Assembly (NCBI RefSeq): GCF_900176505.1
Contig: NZ_FWYB01000003.1
Coordinates: 1 to 64,000 of the forward strand
Source of the DNA: Pedobacter nyackensis
GTDB taxonomy: Bacteria; Bacteroidota; Bacteroidia; Sphingobacteriales; Sphingobacteriaceae
Length of the DNA stretch: 64,000 bases
Reading direction: 5' to 3'
This document shows positions 8,101 to 17,602 of the stretch, one piece after another; positions within the stretch are counted from its first letter, which is position 1; each line of letters begins with the position of its first letter. The notes beneath the pieces were generated by a model. It made no database searches. It was not told the origin of the DNA and was given only the letters and a program-made list of their open reading frames with translations. Made by a program: the position numbers and the translations under genes.

Positions 8101-11100
8101 TTAAAATTGAACGTTTAAACCAACTGTGTATGTTTTCATAATTCCATAAGTCCATTCATCTCCCCGGCTTTCCGGATCCGTGATTTTTAAGGAAGAATAG
8201 GTAACAGGGTTTTGCGCATTTACATAAAACCTGATTGAATTGATGCCCATCTGTTTCACAAAGGAATTATTCAGGTCATAACCCAACTGAATGTACTTTA
8301 CCCTCAGGTAAGCTGCATTCTGGAACCAGAAATCAGATGACAATCTGTTATTAGAAGGGGCCGTCGAGATCCGTGGATAACGGGCGTCTGTACGTTCCGG
8401 AGTCCAGTAGTTCTCTGCATAGTAAATAGTTGGTACACCGCCATTTCCACTCATATCTAGTGGAAATGCGAATTCATTTAGCAAGGGGGCATTACTTTTT
8501 CCGGTTCCCTGTAATAAAAATTCGAGATTAATCTTTTTATAAGCAATTCTGAAATTTGCAAAATAATCTAACAGTGGGTTTGGATTGCCAATATTGGTTT
8601 GATCATCAGCATCGATAATGCCATTCTTATTTATATCCAGATATTTAATATCGCCGGGTTTTGTACCTGTTAATATTGGAGTCAATGGATTCCCATTGCT
8701 ATCAAAATCGCTACTTTGCAACAATCCGTCAGTCCGATAACCATAAAAACTGCCAATACTACCACCTTCTTCATTCACTGTAGTTGTAGTTAAGTATGGT
8801 CCACCCTTTAAAGATAGAATCGTGTTTTTATTATAGGTAATTCCGGGCGAAAATGTGAAATCTACATGCTGGCCAAACTTCTCATTATAATTCAAAGACA
8901 GTTCGACACCTCTGTTTTTAACTTCTCCGGCGTTAATAGGTACTACACCTTCAAAACCACCGATTAAAGGCAATTGCGGGTTAAGAATAATCCCATCGGT
9001 AAGCTTGTTGTAATAATCAAAGGTTAGTCCCAGTTTATTTTTAAAGAGCGATAAATCCATACCGATATCCAACATGTTCACCGTTTCCCATGAAACATCT
9101 GCATTTCCATAAGTTGTTTCCTGCCCGTTGCTGTTACTAATTAAGGTCTGGTATTTGTATAATCCTATATTCTCATTTCCAAGCTGTCCGTATGATGCTC
9201 TCAGTTTCATGTTATTAATAAACTTCATCCCCTTCATAAAACCCTCGTTGTGAACGTTCCAGCCCACAGCTCCTGAGGGGAAAAAGCCAAATTTGTTTCC
9301 CGGACCAAAGCGTGAAGAACCATCGGTACGAACGGTTCCTTCCAGCAGGTACTTGTCTTTATAAGAGTAATTTAATTTAGCATAACCAGACATCATTGAA
9401 TATACTTCCCAGTCACCACTATTCGTCTCCTCCTGAGAATAGCCAGCCATGGCAAATAAATAATGATCTTTAACATTCAGGGTATAATCGATATTACCTC
9501 CCATATAGTAGTAGGTCGTTCTGGCCATAGTTGCAGTTCTTTGTGCAGACCAGGATTGCAACAGCTGTCCGGTATTATAGTCGAAGAAATTATAAGCATC
9601 TCTTACATCTCTGCTTGCATCGCTGTTCAACCTGAAGCTAAACTGACCTTTAACATTAAAGTTCCTAAATACCTCCCATTTGGGTTGCATATTGATGCTG
9701 GTTTGCCCACTTTCATAATTTCTAACGCCTCCTTTTTCAGCGTAGGCCAATGGGTTTACAATGTCCACATATCTCCCATAAATGGTAGGTATACCTTCTT
9801 TTTCCGGATATTTAGGTAAAATGGTTGGCGGTGTGCGGTAAATGTCCTGCAAGAGCCTGTTTCCATTAGATCCACTCGGTCTGTTTGGTTGTGTGGTATT
9901 TCTTTTTATGGCAAGCATGTCCAGATTAACAAGGAAATTCTTACTCAATGAAGTAGAAGTATTCGCTCTGATGGTGATTCGGTTAGCATCGTTTATGGGT
10001 AACATTCCCTTTTGATAAAGGTAATTCCCCGTTAGTGCAAACCTGCTGGTATTGTTACCACCACTTACAGAAACTGAATGACTGGTAATTTCGGCCGATC
10101 TGTCTATGATCAGGTCAGCCCAGTTGGTATTTGGGTATTTAACCGGATCAACATTATCGATGGTATTTTGAATGTCTTCATTTGAATAAAACAAGGGCTT
10201 ACCGGCATTGAGCTGACCTTCATTATACATATTCATGTAAGTAGACGCATCAACGGTTTTGGGTAAATAGGAAGGCGAAGCCAAACCAAAATAACTATCA
10301 TAAGCAACTTTAACCTTTCCTGGCACTCCTCTTTTAGTGGTTACCAGGATCACGCCATTCGCTGCTCTTGCTCCATAAATCGCTGCTGCTGCGGCATCCT
10401 TCAATACCGTAACGCTTTCTACCGTAACAGGATCAATGTAGTTCATATCCATAGGAATCCCATCAACCAGCACCAGCGGATTAGAATTGCCTAAAGTGCT
10501 GATTCCCCTGATTTTTATCGTAGCTGCGTCGCCACCTGGTAAGCCAGAGCCCTGGGTTACATTAATCCCCGTTACGCCACCCTGAAGTGCTTGTGATAGG
10601 GAGGTGATCGGTTTTCCTACAATTTGGGAATTCACATCAAGGGAAGCGATTGAACTTGCAATGTGGTTCTTCTGTTGTTCAGATAAACCAACAACTACGA
10701 TCTCATTCAAGGCTGAAACGTTCTCCTTCAGGGAAACATTCAAACTTCTGTCAGCTCTCAAAACGGTATATTCTGTACTCAGAAAACTAATCATGGAGAA
10801 AACCAATACATCATTTTTTCTGGCTTTAATGGTAAAGTATCCATCTCCATCAGTTGTGGTTCCTGTTGTTGATCCTTTTATCCTGATGCTGACTCCCGGA
10901 AGTACACTTGGTGGCTCATGCGTGTCATATACGCGTCCGCGAAGTGTTAGCAAACTGTCTTGCACAAGGCCCCGAGCCCTTTCCTTCGACAGAATTACAA
11001 TTTGTCTGCCCGAAATGGTATAAGTAAGTCCGCTATCTTCTAAAGCTTTATCTAAAATCTCTTTAACTGTCTTTTTGTTCAGTTTTAAGTTTAGCTCTTC

Positions 11101-11352
11101 GTACTTATTTAATTTAATAAAATCGTCTTTATAAAGGATTTGGTAATCACTTTGCTTTTGAATTTGCTGAAATAATTCTGGTAAATTACCCCTTACAAGG
11201 TCTATATTCATCCGCAATTGAGCGGATGTATTGGCAAAAGTGGTCATCATTCCCATCCATAATAAAACCACTGTAACTTTCATAGTTCTTATTATTTTAG
11301 TTTTGAGCCTTAAATGGAATGCATGAGGTTCACATACATGAAGTTTTTTCAT
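8101..11352 (-). CDS. SusC/RagA-family TonB-dependent transporter with STN domain
   Basis: This 1083-residue outer-membrane transporter has a long N-terminal leader and signal (residues about 1-45). An STN domain follows (about 50-125, LPELFQQIQKQSDYQILYKDDF), then a carboxypeptidase-regulatory-like domain (about 135-215), a plug with the SusC signature DAAAAAIYGARAANGVILVTTKRG, and a C-terminal barrel ending in YTVGLNVQF. The STN domain is the part that signals to a FecR-type anti-sigma factor in the periplasm. This fits the fecR and ECF sigma genes directly upstream in the same orientation. Transport is TonB-dependent. The ligand is unknown; the partner phosphodiesterase-fold lipoprotein hints at a phosphate-containing compound. 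Confidence 0.95.
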   Translation of the reverse strand: MKKLHVCEPHAFHLRLKTKIIRTMKVTVVLLWMGMMTTFANTSAQLRMNIDLVRGNLPELFQQIQKQSDYQILYKDDFIKLNKYEELNLKLNKKTVKEILDKALEDSGLTYTISGRQIVILSKERARGLVQDSLLTLRGRVYDTHEPPSVLPGVSIRIKGSTTGTTTDGDGYFTIKARKNDVLVFSMISFLSTEYTVLRADRSLNVSLKENVSALNEIVVVGLSEQQKNHIASSIASLDVNSQIVGKPITSLSQALQGGVTGINVTQGSGLPGGDAATIKIRGISTLGNSNPLVLVDGIPMDMNYIDPVTVESVTVLKDAAAAAIYGARAANGVILVTTKRGVPGKVKVAYDSYFGLASPSYLPKTVDASTYMNMYNEGQLNAGKPLFYSNEDIQNTIDNVDPVKYPNTNWADLIIDRSAEITSHSVSVSGGNNTSRFALTGNYLYQKGMLPINDANRITIRANTSTSLSKNFLVNLDMLAIKRNTTQPNRPSGSNGNRLLQDIYRTPPTILPKYPEKEGIPTIYGRYVDIVNPLAYAEKGGVRNYESGQTSINMQPKWEVFRNFNVKGQFSFRLNSDASRDVRDAYNFFDYNTGQLLQSWSAQRTATMARTTYYYMGGNIDYTLNVKDHYLFAMAGYSQEETNSGDWEVYSMMSGYAKLNYSYKDKYLLEGTVRTDGSSRFGPGNKFGFFPSGAVGWNVHNEGFMKGMKFINNMKLRASYGQLGNENIGLYKYQTLISNSNGQETTYGNADVSWETVNMLDIGMDLSLFKNKLGLTFDYYNKLTDGIILNPQLPLIGGFEGVVPINAGEVKNRGVELSLNYNEKFGQHVDFTFSPGITYNKNTILSLKGGPYLTTTTVNEEGGSIGSFYGYRTDGLLQSSDFDSNGNPLTPILTGTKPGDIKYLDINKNGIIDADDQTNIGNPNPLLDYFANFRIAYKKINLEFLLQGTGKSNAPLLNEFAFPLDMSGNGGVPTIYYAENYWTPERTDARYPRISTAPSNNRLSSDFWFQNAAYLRVKYIQLGYDLNNSFVKQMGINSIRFYVNAQNPVTYSSLKITDPESRGDEWTYGIMKTYTVGLNVQF

Positions 11353-11400
11353 ATTTTTGTTAATGAGTTAAATAATAGCTTGAATTGGTTATTGTTTGAA

Positions 11401-11420
11401 GGAGGTGTTGGCGCATCTCC
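11401..11420 (-). other. Hairpin between anti-sigma gene and susC
   Basis: GGAGGTG and CATCTCC form a 7-bp stem with one G-T pair and a 6-base loop. On the minus strand, where the genes lie, no T-run follows the stem, so it does not look like a full terminator. It may slow RNA polymerase or protect the 5' end of the susC message, allowing different levels for fecR and susC. On the plus strand a T-run follows, but no plus-strand gene ends here. Confidence 0.35.
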
Positions 11421-11436
11421 TTTTTTTATCAAATAG

Positions 11437-12525
11437 TTAGCGTTTTCTCAGTTCGAGCCTCCTTTCTACACCATTATAAACGTATGGTGTTCCTGCGCAT
11501 AAAATGTTCAATACGTCATCTGCACTAGATTGAAAATCCAGCCTTCCTGAAAATTTCTCATCGGACAGGTCTAAATTCTGGATGCTGATCTCCATATTAT
11601 AATATTTAGCAACCCGCTGTATGATTGCATCTAAAGATTCACTGTTTACATCAATATAGCCTTCCTTCCATGACCGAAATTCGGTTGTTTTAACTTCAGC
11701 TATTGCAAGTGTATTTTCTTTAAGGTTGTAATTGATCCGCTGACCAGGCACCAATTGATGTTCTTTTTTATTTAGCCAGGTGCCTGTCGAAAATACAATG
11801 CTACCCTGAACCAGGACGGCATAGTTATTATCGTTCCCCTCACTGGAACTTACATAAAACTCTGTACCCAGTACGCTGATATTCATGTTGCTTGAACGTA
11901 CATTAAAAGGATGCTCCTTGTCGTGCGTCACGTCAAAATAAGCTTCGCCTTCCAGATATACTTCCCTGATATCTCCCGAAAACTTAACCGGATAAATTAA
12001 TCTTGAACCGGAGTTTAACCAAACCTTTGTACCGTCAGGAAGTTTGATTGCCGAACGCTTTCCATTTCCCACAACGAATGTGTTGAAATCATTTGTGGTG
12101 ATGATGTTTTCTTCTTCACTTTCGTTGGAAGGTGCTGTTACATCTGTATTTGTTTTTGATGTCTTACTGCTAACATTCATGCTTTTTTTACCTACATTTT
12201 GTGCAGCAAAATCAAGTAGTTTATGGGTTGGTGTATTTTTCTGAAACTGCCAGATTCCAATGCCCAATACCATCAGCAGCATTGCTGCAATCTGCATATA
12301 GCGTCTCCATGGATATGATGTAGGTTTGTTGATGGTCTTTTCCTGAATTCTTTCCCATAGCTCGGCCTGTTCCAATAAGGGCATACGTTCATTGCCTACC
12401 CTTTTTAAGGTTTGCCTGATCTCGCCGGCAAGCTCGCGCTCGCTATCCGACATCAGCCTTTCTCTACCTTCAGGAATGCGGTCCGACAAAAAGTCTTCCG
12501 CGTTATAATTATTCTTTGAATCCAT
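11437..12525 (-). CDS. FecR-family anti-sigma factor
   Basis: This 362-residue inner-membrane protein has a cytoplasmic N-terminal part (residues about 1-75) that should hold the ECF sigma factor. One membrane segment (about 76-94) and a periplasmic FecR domain follow (GNGKRSAIKLPDGTKVWLNS through YLEGEAYFDV). A C-terminal DUF4974-like domain lies near residues 290-360. When ligand-loaded SusC contacts it through the STN domain, the sigma factor is released. It lies between the sigma gene (89 bp upstream) and the STN-type susC (84 bp downstream), the standard order for this trans-envelope signalling system. Confidence 0.95.
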   Translation of the reverse strand: MDSKNNYNAEDFLSDRIPEGRERLMSDSERELAGEIRQTLKRVGNERMPLLEQAELWERIQEKTINKPTSYPWRRYMQIAAMLLMVLGIGIWQFQKNTPTHKLLDFAAQNVGKKSMNVSSKTSKTNTDVTAPSNESEEENIITTNDFNTFVVGNGKRSAIKLPDGTKVWLNSGSRLIYPVKFSGDIREVYLEGEAYFDVTHDKEHPFNVRSSNMNISVLGTEFYVSSSEGNDNNYAVLVQGSIVFSTGTWLNKKEHQLVPGQRINYNLKENTLAIAEVKTTEFRSWKEGYIDVNSESLDAIIQRVAKYYNMEISIQNLDLSDEKFSGRLDFQSSADDVLNILCAGTPYVYNGVERRLELRKR

Positions 12526-12614
12526 TATACGTCAATAGTATCTAACAGAGTAAAGAACTTGTGTTTTATAGACGCCAAAAAGAACAAATATTTGAAAATA
12601 TATTCAAAAGTGCT

Positions 12615-13184
12615 TTAAGCCAGTGCTTTATGGATATGGCTGATTGTCATTTTTTCTCTCAATTGCTTTACACCCCGATATACAAGCGTACGGCAGGTCT
12701 CTAAAGAAATATTCATGATCAGGGCAATTTCCTCATATTCCAGTTCGGCATTGAATCTCAGATAGAGTGCTTCCTTTTGCCTGCTTGGTAATAATTCTAA
12801 TTGTTTATTCAACTTTAATAAAAGCGCGGATTGGTTTTCGTCGTGTATAACTTGTTCTTCGATACTAGGGGAAAGTAAAAAAGGTATTTCAAAGCTATGG
12901 TTAGCGGCTGCTGCATTCTTTTTTAGCACCAGACAAATCTTACGTTTTAAAGATGTAAACAGATATGATTTTACGTTTACTTCAATAGCCAATGTCTCCC
13001 GGTACTTGTATAGGTCAACAAACAGGTCCTGGATACCATCCTTAACCAGTTCACCGTCATCTGTAAATCTTAATCCAAAAGCATATAGTACATCAATAAA
13101 TTGCTTGTACAATAAATTCAAAGCATTGTCATCTCCATTAATGAATGAAGTCCATAAATCTCTATCTGCGTTTTTAAACATCAT
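12615..13184 (-). CDS. ECF RNA polymerase sigma factor (Bacteroidota FecI-like)
   Basis: This 189-residue sigma-70 family protein contains only regions 2 and 4. Region 2 covers LYKQFIDVLYAFGLRFTDDG to about residue 95. Region 4 covers LELLPSRQKEALYLRF followed by the HTH EIALIMNISLETCRTLVYRG. It should direct transcription of the fecR-susC-susD-phosphatase operon when released by the anti-sigma factor. Two adjacent ATG codons (13184 and 13181) are possible starts. It is the first gene of the minus-strand operon. Confidence 0.94.
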   Translation of the reverse strand: MMFKNADRDLWTSFINGDDNALNLLYKQFIDVLYAFGLRFTDDGELVKDGIQDLFVDLYKYRETLAIEVNVKSYLFTSLKRKICLVLKKNAAAANHSFEIPFLLSPSIEEQVIHDENQSALLLKLNKQLELLPSRQKEALYLRFNAELEYEEIALIMNISLETCRTLVYRGVKQLREKMTISHIHKALA

Positions 13185-13514
13185 TCATCAGGTTTATGCA
13201 AAGCGGCTGGCAACGCTAATTGTATTTGGTTAAGTATCGAATGGATTGAAACGATCTCAATATTAGGGAAAATTTTCTAAAACCTTATCGAATTTAATAC
13301 TGCAAACCTACGTCGGGGATATAATGTTAAGTGTAAGTCCTTGTTAAGAATGTATTAAGTCTGTAAGGACATTGGATAATAGAGAGTCCATCTTTGCTTT
13401 CAACCATATTTTATTTCGTTAAGCGTAGCCATTCTGGTGGATTCCACCAAATTTCCCAGTAGGTGGTGGTGCCCATTTGTGTTCAGTGTATTTTGGCTGA
13501 AATAATTTTCACAT
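13185..13514. other. 330-bp intergenic region with GGTGG palindrome
   Basis: This divergent spacer separates the sigma-factor operon (minus) from a truncated nuclease gene (plus). It contains no ORF I would support. A perfect inverted repeat TGGTGGA-T-TCCACCA lies at 13435-13449, and further GGTGGTGGT half-copies follow at 13462-13470, 45-80 bp before the nuclease start. These may be an operator or the edge of an acquired segment. I could not place a confident promoter box on either strand. Confidence 0.5.
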
Positions 13515-13943
13515 ATGCTAAGCCCTACAGTCGTATCCGACATTAAAAGTATTATAAATACCGCGAGAGAAAAAGCTATACGTGCTGTTGATACTGAACG
13601 GGTACTGATGTACTGGCATATTGGTCAGAGAATATTTCTTGAAGAACAGCAAGGGAAAGAAAGAGCCGATTATGGAAGGTATCTTATAAAGTCGCTTTCC
13701 GAGAAACTTGAGCCAGAATATGGCACTGGTTTTTCATTTCGCCATTTGAACTGGTACCGTCAATTTTATCGCACGTTTCCAATTGTGAACGCACTGCGTT
13801 CACAATTGAGTTGGACCCACTATAGGCTTCTTATTCGCCTTGAGAGCCAAGACAAAATAGAGTTCTATATAGCTGAAGTCGTAAAAAACAATTGGTCTTC
13901 ACGGCAACTCGAACGACAAATTTCTGGGCCATCGCCTTGTTAA
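13515..13943 (+). pseudogene. Truncated YhcG/DUF1016-type nuclease (N-terminal domain only)
   Basis: The 142-residue frame matches the N-terminal DUF1016 domain of YhcG-type proteins: IINTAREKAIRAVDTERVLM, YWHIGQRIFLEEQQG, the RHLNWYRQFY motif and LSWTHYRLLIRLE. Full-length members are about 340 residues and end in a PDDEXK nuclease domain. Here the frame runs into unrelated sequence after WSSRQLERQI and stops, and I could not find the nuclease half downstream. The gene is therefore probably a broken remnant, although a stand-alone N-terminal domain is possible. It lies 217 bp before the first susC of the large glycan locus. Confidence 0.75.
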
Positions 13944-14160
13944 TCATTGCACAATTTAGCTTTCTATCCAAACGCCAGTACTTCAAAATTTTGCTATTAT
14001 CTCCCTCATTATTAGCGGCCTTCATGGCTGTTATTATATAAAACAACACCTCTCATTTGACAAGAAAAATATTTATTTAAATCAGCTTTTTTCCTTAACT
14101 TGTATATAAACCTAGATGGTTCATATTCTTTTAGTTACCTAAACCTAAAATTGACCAATT

Positions 14161-17100
14161 ATGAATCTTAAACTTTTACTTATTATTTTCTTGTCTGCCT
14201 TAAGTACTGCAAATGTATTTGCACAAGAAAAAAAGACAATCACTGGTATTGTCAGGGATGCGGCTGGCATCCCATTGCCGGGAGTTAGTATCAATGAAAA
14301 AGGAAGTACGACGGCTACTTCAACGGACAACTATGGTAAATTTGCCATTCGTGTAAATGCGAATGCTACCCTTAAATTTTCCTTTTTGGGGTATGCTTCG
14401 CAAGAAATTGCAATTGGCGACAATGCCACAATCAATGTAACACTGCTGGAAGATACCAGAGCATTGAGTGAGGTAGTCGTTACAGCCTTGGGTATTAAAA
14501 AGGAAAAAAGGCAATTGGGATTTTCTGTTACAGAAGTAAAAGGAGATGTCCTAGCCAAATCAAATGAAGTAAATCCAATTAATGCATTACAGGGAAGAGT
14601 GGCCGGGGTGCAAATTGATCAGGGCGCTGGTGGTCTGTTTGGAAATGCAAAGATTCTGATCCGTGGAAACTCTACGACTCGCAAAAACAACCAACCCATA
14701 TTTGTAGTTGATGGAGTAATCATGGACAATGATGTGTTCGAAGGTACAGGCAGGGATTTTGGTAATGATCTTAAAGATTTAAATGCAGACAATTTTGAAA
14801 CGATATCCATTTTAAAGGGATCTGCCGCTGCGGCCTTATATGGTTCAAGAGCTATGAATGGTGTAGTGTTGATTACTACTAAAAAAGGATCATTAAGGAA
14901 AGGTATTGGAATTACTTTCAATCATGCAACCAGCATTTCAAATCCTTATTCAGGCCCGGACTTTCAAAATGAATTTGGAGGGGGGTCTGTGGGTGGTTTT
15001 TTTACAGATAACAGAGATCCAAATTATCAAGCTGATAACTGGACAACAAAAGTTTTCCCTATTAACCCTTCTACCGGACTGCCTTATATAGATAAACAAA
15101 TCGGGAGAGAGTTGGAAAACTGGGGTCCAAGAATGTTGGGGCAGGATGTAACCAATTATGATGGAACGCCAACGAAGTATTTACCTCAACCAAATAATTA
15201 CCTGGATGCCTTTCAAAATGGTGTAGGTAACAATACAAATGTTGCACTGGAGGGAGGAACAGAAAACTCCACATTCAGATTAACATACAATCATAATGAC
15301 GCCAAAGGTGTAACCAGAAACAATGACCTTACAAAAAATGCATTTGATCTGAGGGCTACACATAATTTCAATAAAAGGATAAGTATAGACGCAAGTATTT
15401 CTTACACCAATTTTAATGGGAAAAACCCACCAAGATTGGGTGGACTCGATGCATTTGGTTCTTTTAACCTTGGGCACATGTATACCTGGGTATTACCACG
15501 TAATTACGATACCAAGTATTGGATACAAAAGGATAAATACACCAGTATTTTAGGTGGTGCACCTGATCCGAATAATGCTAATGAGCCAAATGGTGCTCCG
15601 GAATCCAGATTCTGGTATTCTCTTTATAATAACAATTATACGCAAAATGAGCAATTGTTCAGGGGCCGTGCTGCCGTAACCACGGTATTAACCGACTGGG
15701 CAAAATTAGTACTGGAGGGCAATTTTAGTAATATTTACACCAAAACTGAAACTTCAGAACTAGGTTTAGGAATTAACTTTACCGGCGGATCTTATGGCCT
15801 TGGCTTTAGTAATAAGCAAAGCAACTCTTTAAAGGCTATGTTAATGATGAACAAAGACATCAGCGAAGACCTTACACTTAATGGCTATATTGGTGGGGAA
15901 TCACAGCGCAACAGAGTTGATTTTGAAAACAGCACAACCGCTGGCGGACTGCTTTATCCGGGAGGATTCTTCCTTTCCAACTCTACTAATCCGGCTACTG
16001 TTAATGGTGGTGTTTTAAGTAGAAAGAATTATAATTCGTTGTATGCCAGTGCAGATGTAGGATATAAGAATATGTTGTTCCTTCAGGCAACATGGCGCGG
16101 CGATTGGTCATCAGCACTGACTTATTCAGATGGAAGTGGAAACAATTTTTATAATTATCCGGCAGTCAGTTTATCCTGGATATTCTCTGAAACATTTAAA
16201 ACGCTTCCTTCATGGATCAGCTTTGGAAAACTGAGGACCAATATTTCTGCGCTAGGTAATGATACTGATCCTTATAAACTAAATTCAGGCTTTTTGATCA
16301 ATGGATTTACAAATGCAAATGGCGGTACAGTGCCAATCTCTACTTACAGCACCAGTACCGTAAATCAGCCTAACCTTCAGCCTGAAAGAAAAATAGCTAA
16401 AGAAATAGGTCTGGAAATGCGCTTCCTGAAAAGCAAATTAGGTTTGGATTTCAGTTTTTATCAAGACAATACTAGAAATCAAATCATCAATATACCAACA
16501 CCTGTTGAATCGGGCGTTGGGGCTATTCTGATCAATGCAGGTAATATCCAGAATAAAGGTATTGAACTGGCGATTGATGCAACACCTGTAGCAACAAAAA
16601 ACTTTACCTGGAATACAGCATTAAACTTCTCCAGAAACAGAAATTTAATTGTTGAATTGTATCCTGGAAGATCAGAACTTAATCTTGATGCTAATATTAC
16701 GGAAATAAGTACCTGGGCGGTTGTAGGTAAAGCTTATGGCACCTTACGTAGTCAAATTCATTCTACCAAATTCCAGGCGAAAGATGGAAGCGGTAACAAT
16801 ATTGATGATCCAAGGAATGGAAAGCCGATCCTGTCATGGCGTAGTGATGCCAGAGCTGCATTCCCGGCCAGAAGTAATCAGTTTCAGGATGTAGGTGATA
16901 TCAATGCTAAGTACAGGGCGGGATTTGACAATACTTTCACCTATAAGAGCTTTAGTTTTAATTTCTTACTTGATGCTAAAATCGGTGGTGATTTTGTAAT
17001 GGGATCTTACCGTTTCGGTACGCACACCGGTGCTTTGGCCAATACGCTGGCAGGAAGGGATGCAGCAACGGGTGGTATTACCTGGACGAGTAAATACAAC

Positions 17101-17556
17101 AACGTACAATATGACGATGGAATGATTCCTGATGGGGTATTTCCGGCGGGACAAATGATAGCACAGCCAAATGGAAGTCAGGTTAATGTAGGTGGCATGA
17201 CCTTTCAGGAAGCTTATAACCAGGGATTCGTAGAGCCCACACATGCTCCTCAGTTTTATTATCGTTATGGTTCATCTTCTACCGGTGTTTCAGATTACTG
17301 GATTAAGGAAAATTCATACATATCATTACGTCAGGTTGGGCTAACCTACAGCTTCCCTCAGCGTATATATGAAAAAATGAGGCTGAATGGCCTGACCCTT
17401 TCTGCTGTCGGACGTGACTTAGGGTATATTTATCATACCCTGCCTTTAAATTTCAATCCGGCATCTAACAATTCAAATAACACCGCTTATTCAGGTGAAA
17501 ATGGATTTTTGCCAATGGTACGGTCTATAACATTCTCAGTGAGGGCATCATTCTAA
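14161..17556 (+). CDS. SusC/RagA-family TonB-linked outer-membrane protein
   Basis: This 1131-residue transporter starts with a signal peptide (residues about 1-21, ending at AQE) and has no STN domain, so it does not use FecR-type signalling. A carboxypeptidase-regulatory-like domain (about 25-105) leads into LSEVVVTALGIKKEKRQLGF, a plug with AAAALYGSRAMNGVVLITTK, and a large barrel ending in SITFSVRASF. It opens the large glycan utilisation locus, with its SusD partner 46 bp downstream. It should import oligosaccharides made at the cell surface. Codons about 27-49 are duplicated as a decayed fragment at 49418-49484, about 35 kb downstream. Confidence 0.95.
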   Translation: MNLKLLLIIFLSALSTANVFAQEKKTITGIVRDAAGIPLPGVSINEKGSTTATSTDNYGKFAIRVNANATLKFSFLGYASQEIAIGDNATINVTLLEDTRALSEVVVTALGIKKEKRQLGFSVTEVKGDVLAKSNEVNPINALQGRVAGVQIDQGAGGLFGNAKILIRGNSTTRKNNQPIFVVDGVIMDNDVFEGTGRDFGNDLKDLNADNFETISILKGSAAAALYGSRAMNGVVLITTKKGSLRKGIGITFNHATSISNPYSGPDFQNEFGGGSVGGFFTDNRDPNYQADNWTTKVFPINPSTGLPYIDKQIGRELENWGPRMLGQDVTNYDGTPTKYLPQPNNYLDAFQNGVGNNTNVALEGGTENSTFRLTYNHNDAKGVTRNNDLTKNAFDLRATHNFNKRISIDASISYTNFNGKNPPRLGGLDAFGSFNLGHMYTWVLPRNYDTKYWIQKDKYTSILGGAPDPNNANEPNGAPESRFWYSLYNNNYTQNEQLFRGRAAVTTVLTDWAKLVLEGNFSNIYTKTETSELGLGINFTGGSYGLGFSNKQSNSLKAMLMMNKDISEDLTLNGYIGGESQRNRVDFENSTTAGGLLYPGGFFLSNSTNPATVNGGVLSRKNYNSLYASADVGYKNMLFLQATWRGDWSSALTYSDGSGNNFYNYPAVSLSWIFSETFKTLPSWISFGKLRTNISALGNDTDPYKLNSGFLINGFTNANGGTVPISTYSTSTVNQPNLQPERKIAKEIGLEMRFLKSKLGLDFSFYQDNTRNQIINIPTPVESGVGAILINAGNIQNKGIELAIDATPVATKNFTWNTALNFSRNRNLIVELYPGRSELNLDANITEISTWAVVGKAYGTLRSQIHSTKFQAKDGSGNNIDDPRNGKPILSWRSDARAAFPARSNQFQDVGDINAKYRAGFDNTFTYKSFSFNFLLDAKIGGDFVMGSYRFGTHTGALANTLAGRDAATGGITWTSKYNNVQYDDGMIPDGVFPAGQMIAQPNGSQVNVGGMTFQEAYNQGFVEPTHAPQFYYRYGSSSTGVSDYWIKENSYISLRQVGLTYSFPQRIYEKMRLNGLTLSAVGRDLGYIYHTLPLNFNPASNNSNNTAYSGENGFLPMVRSITFSVRASF
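14240..14307 (+). repeat. Direct repeat, copy A (inside susC)
   Basis: This 68-bp stretch of the intact susC gene, running from TCACTGGTATTG to AAAAGGAAGT, is repeated at 49418-49484 in the same orientation. The two copies differ by one substitution (C/G) and one missing G in the second copy, so 66 of 68 aligned positions are identical. It encodes the TGIVRDAAGIPLPGVSINEK part of the regulatory-like domain. Neither of the other two susC genes in the window shares this DNA. Confidence 0.95.
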
Positions 17557-17602
17557 AAGCGTTAATGAGAAAGGTTTATTTAAAAAATTAATTATTCAGA
17601 TC

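Noticed and set aside
11401-11420. Terminator between fecR and susC
   Set aside because: On the minus strand, where the genes are, the stem is not followed by a T-run, so I list it only as a hairpin.
13831-14049. Minus-strand 72-codon frame after the truncated YhcG gene
   Set aside because: Partly antisense to the YhcG remnant, with no recognised domain and no start signal. Too little to support a gene.
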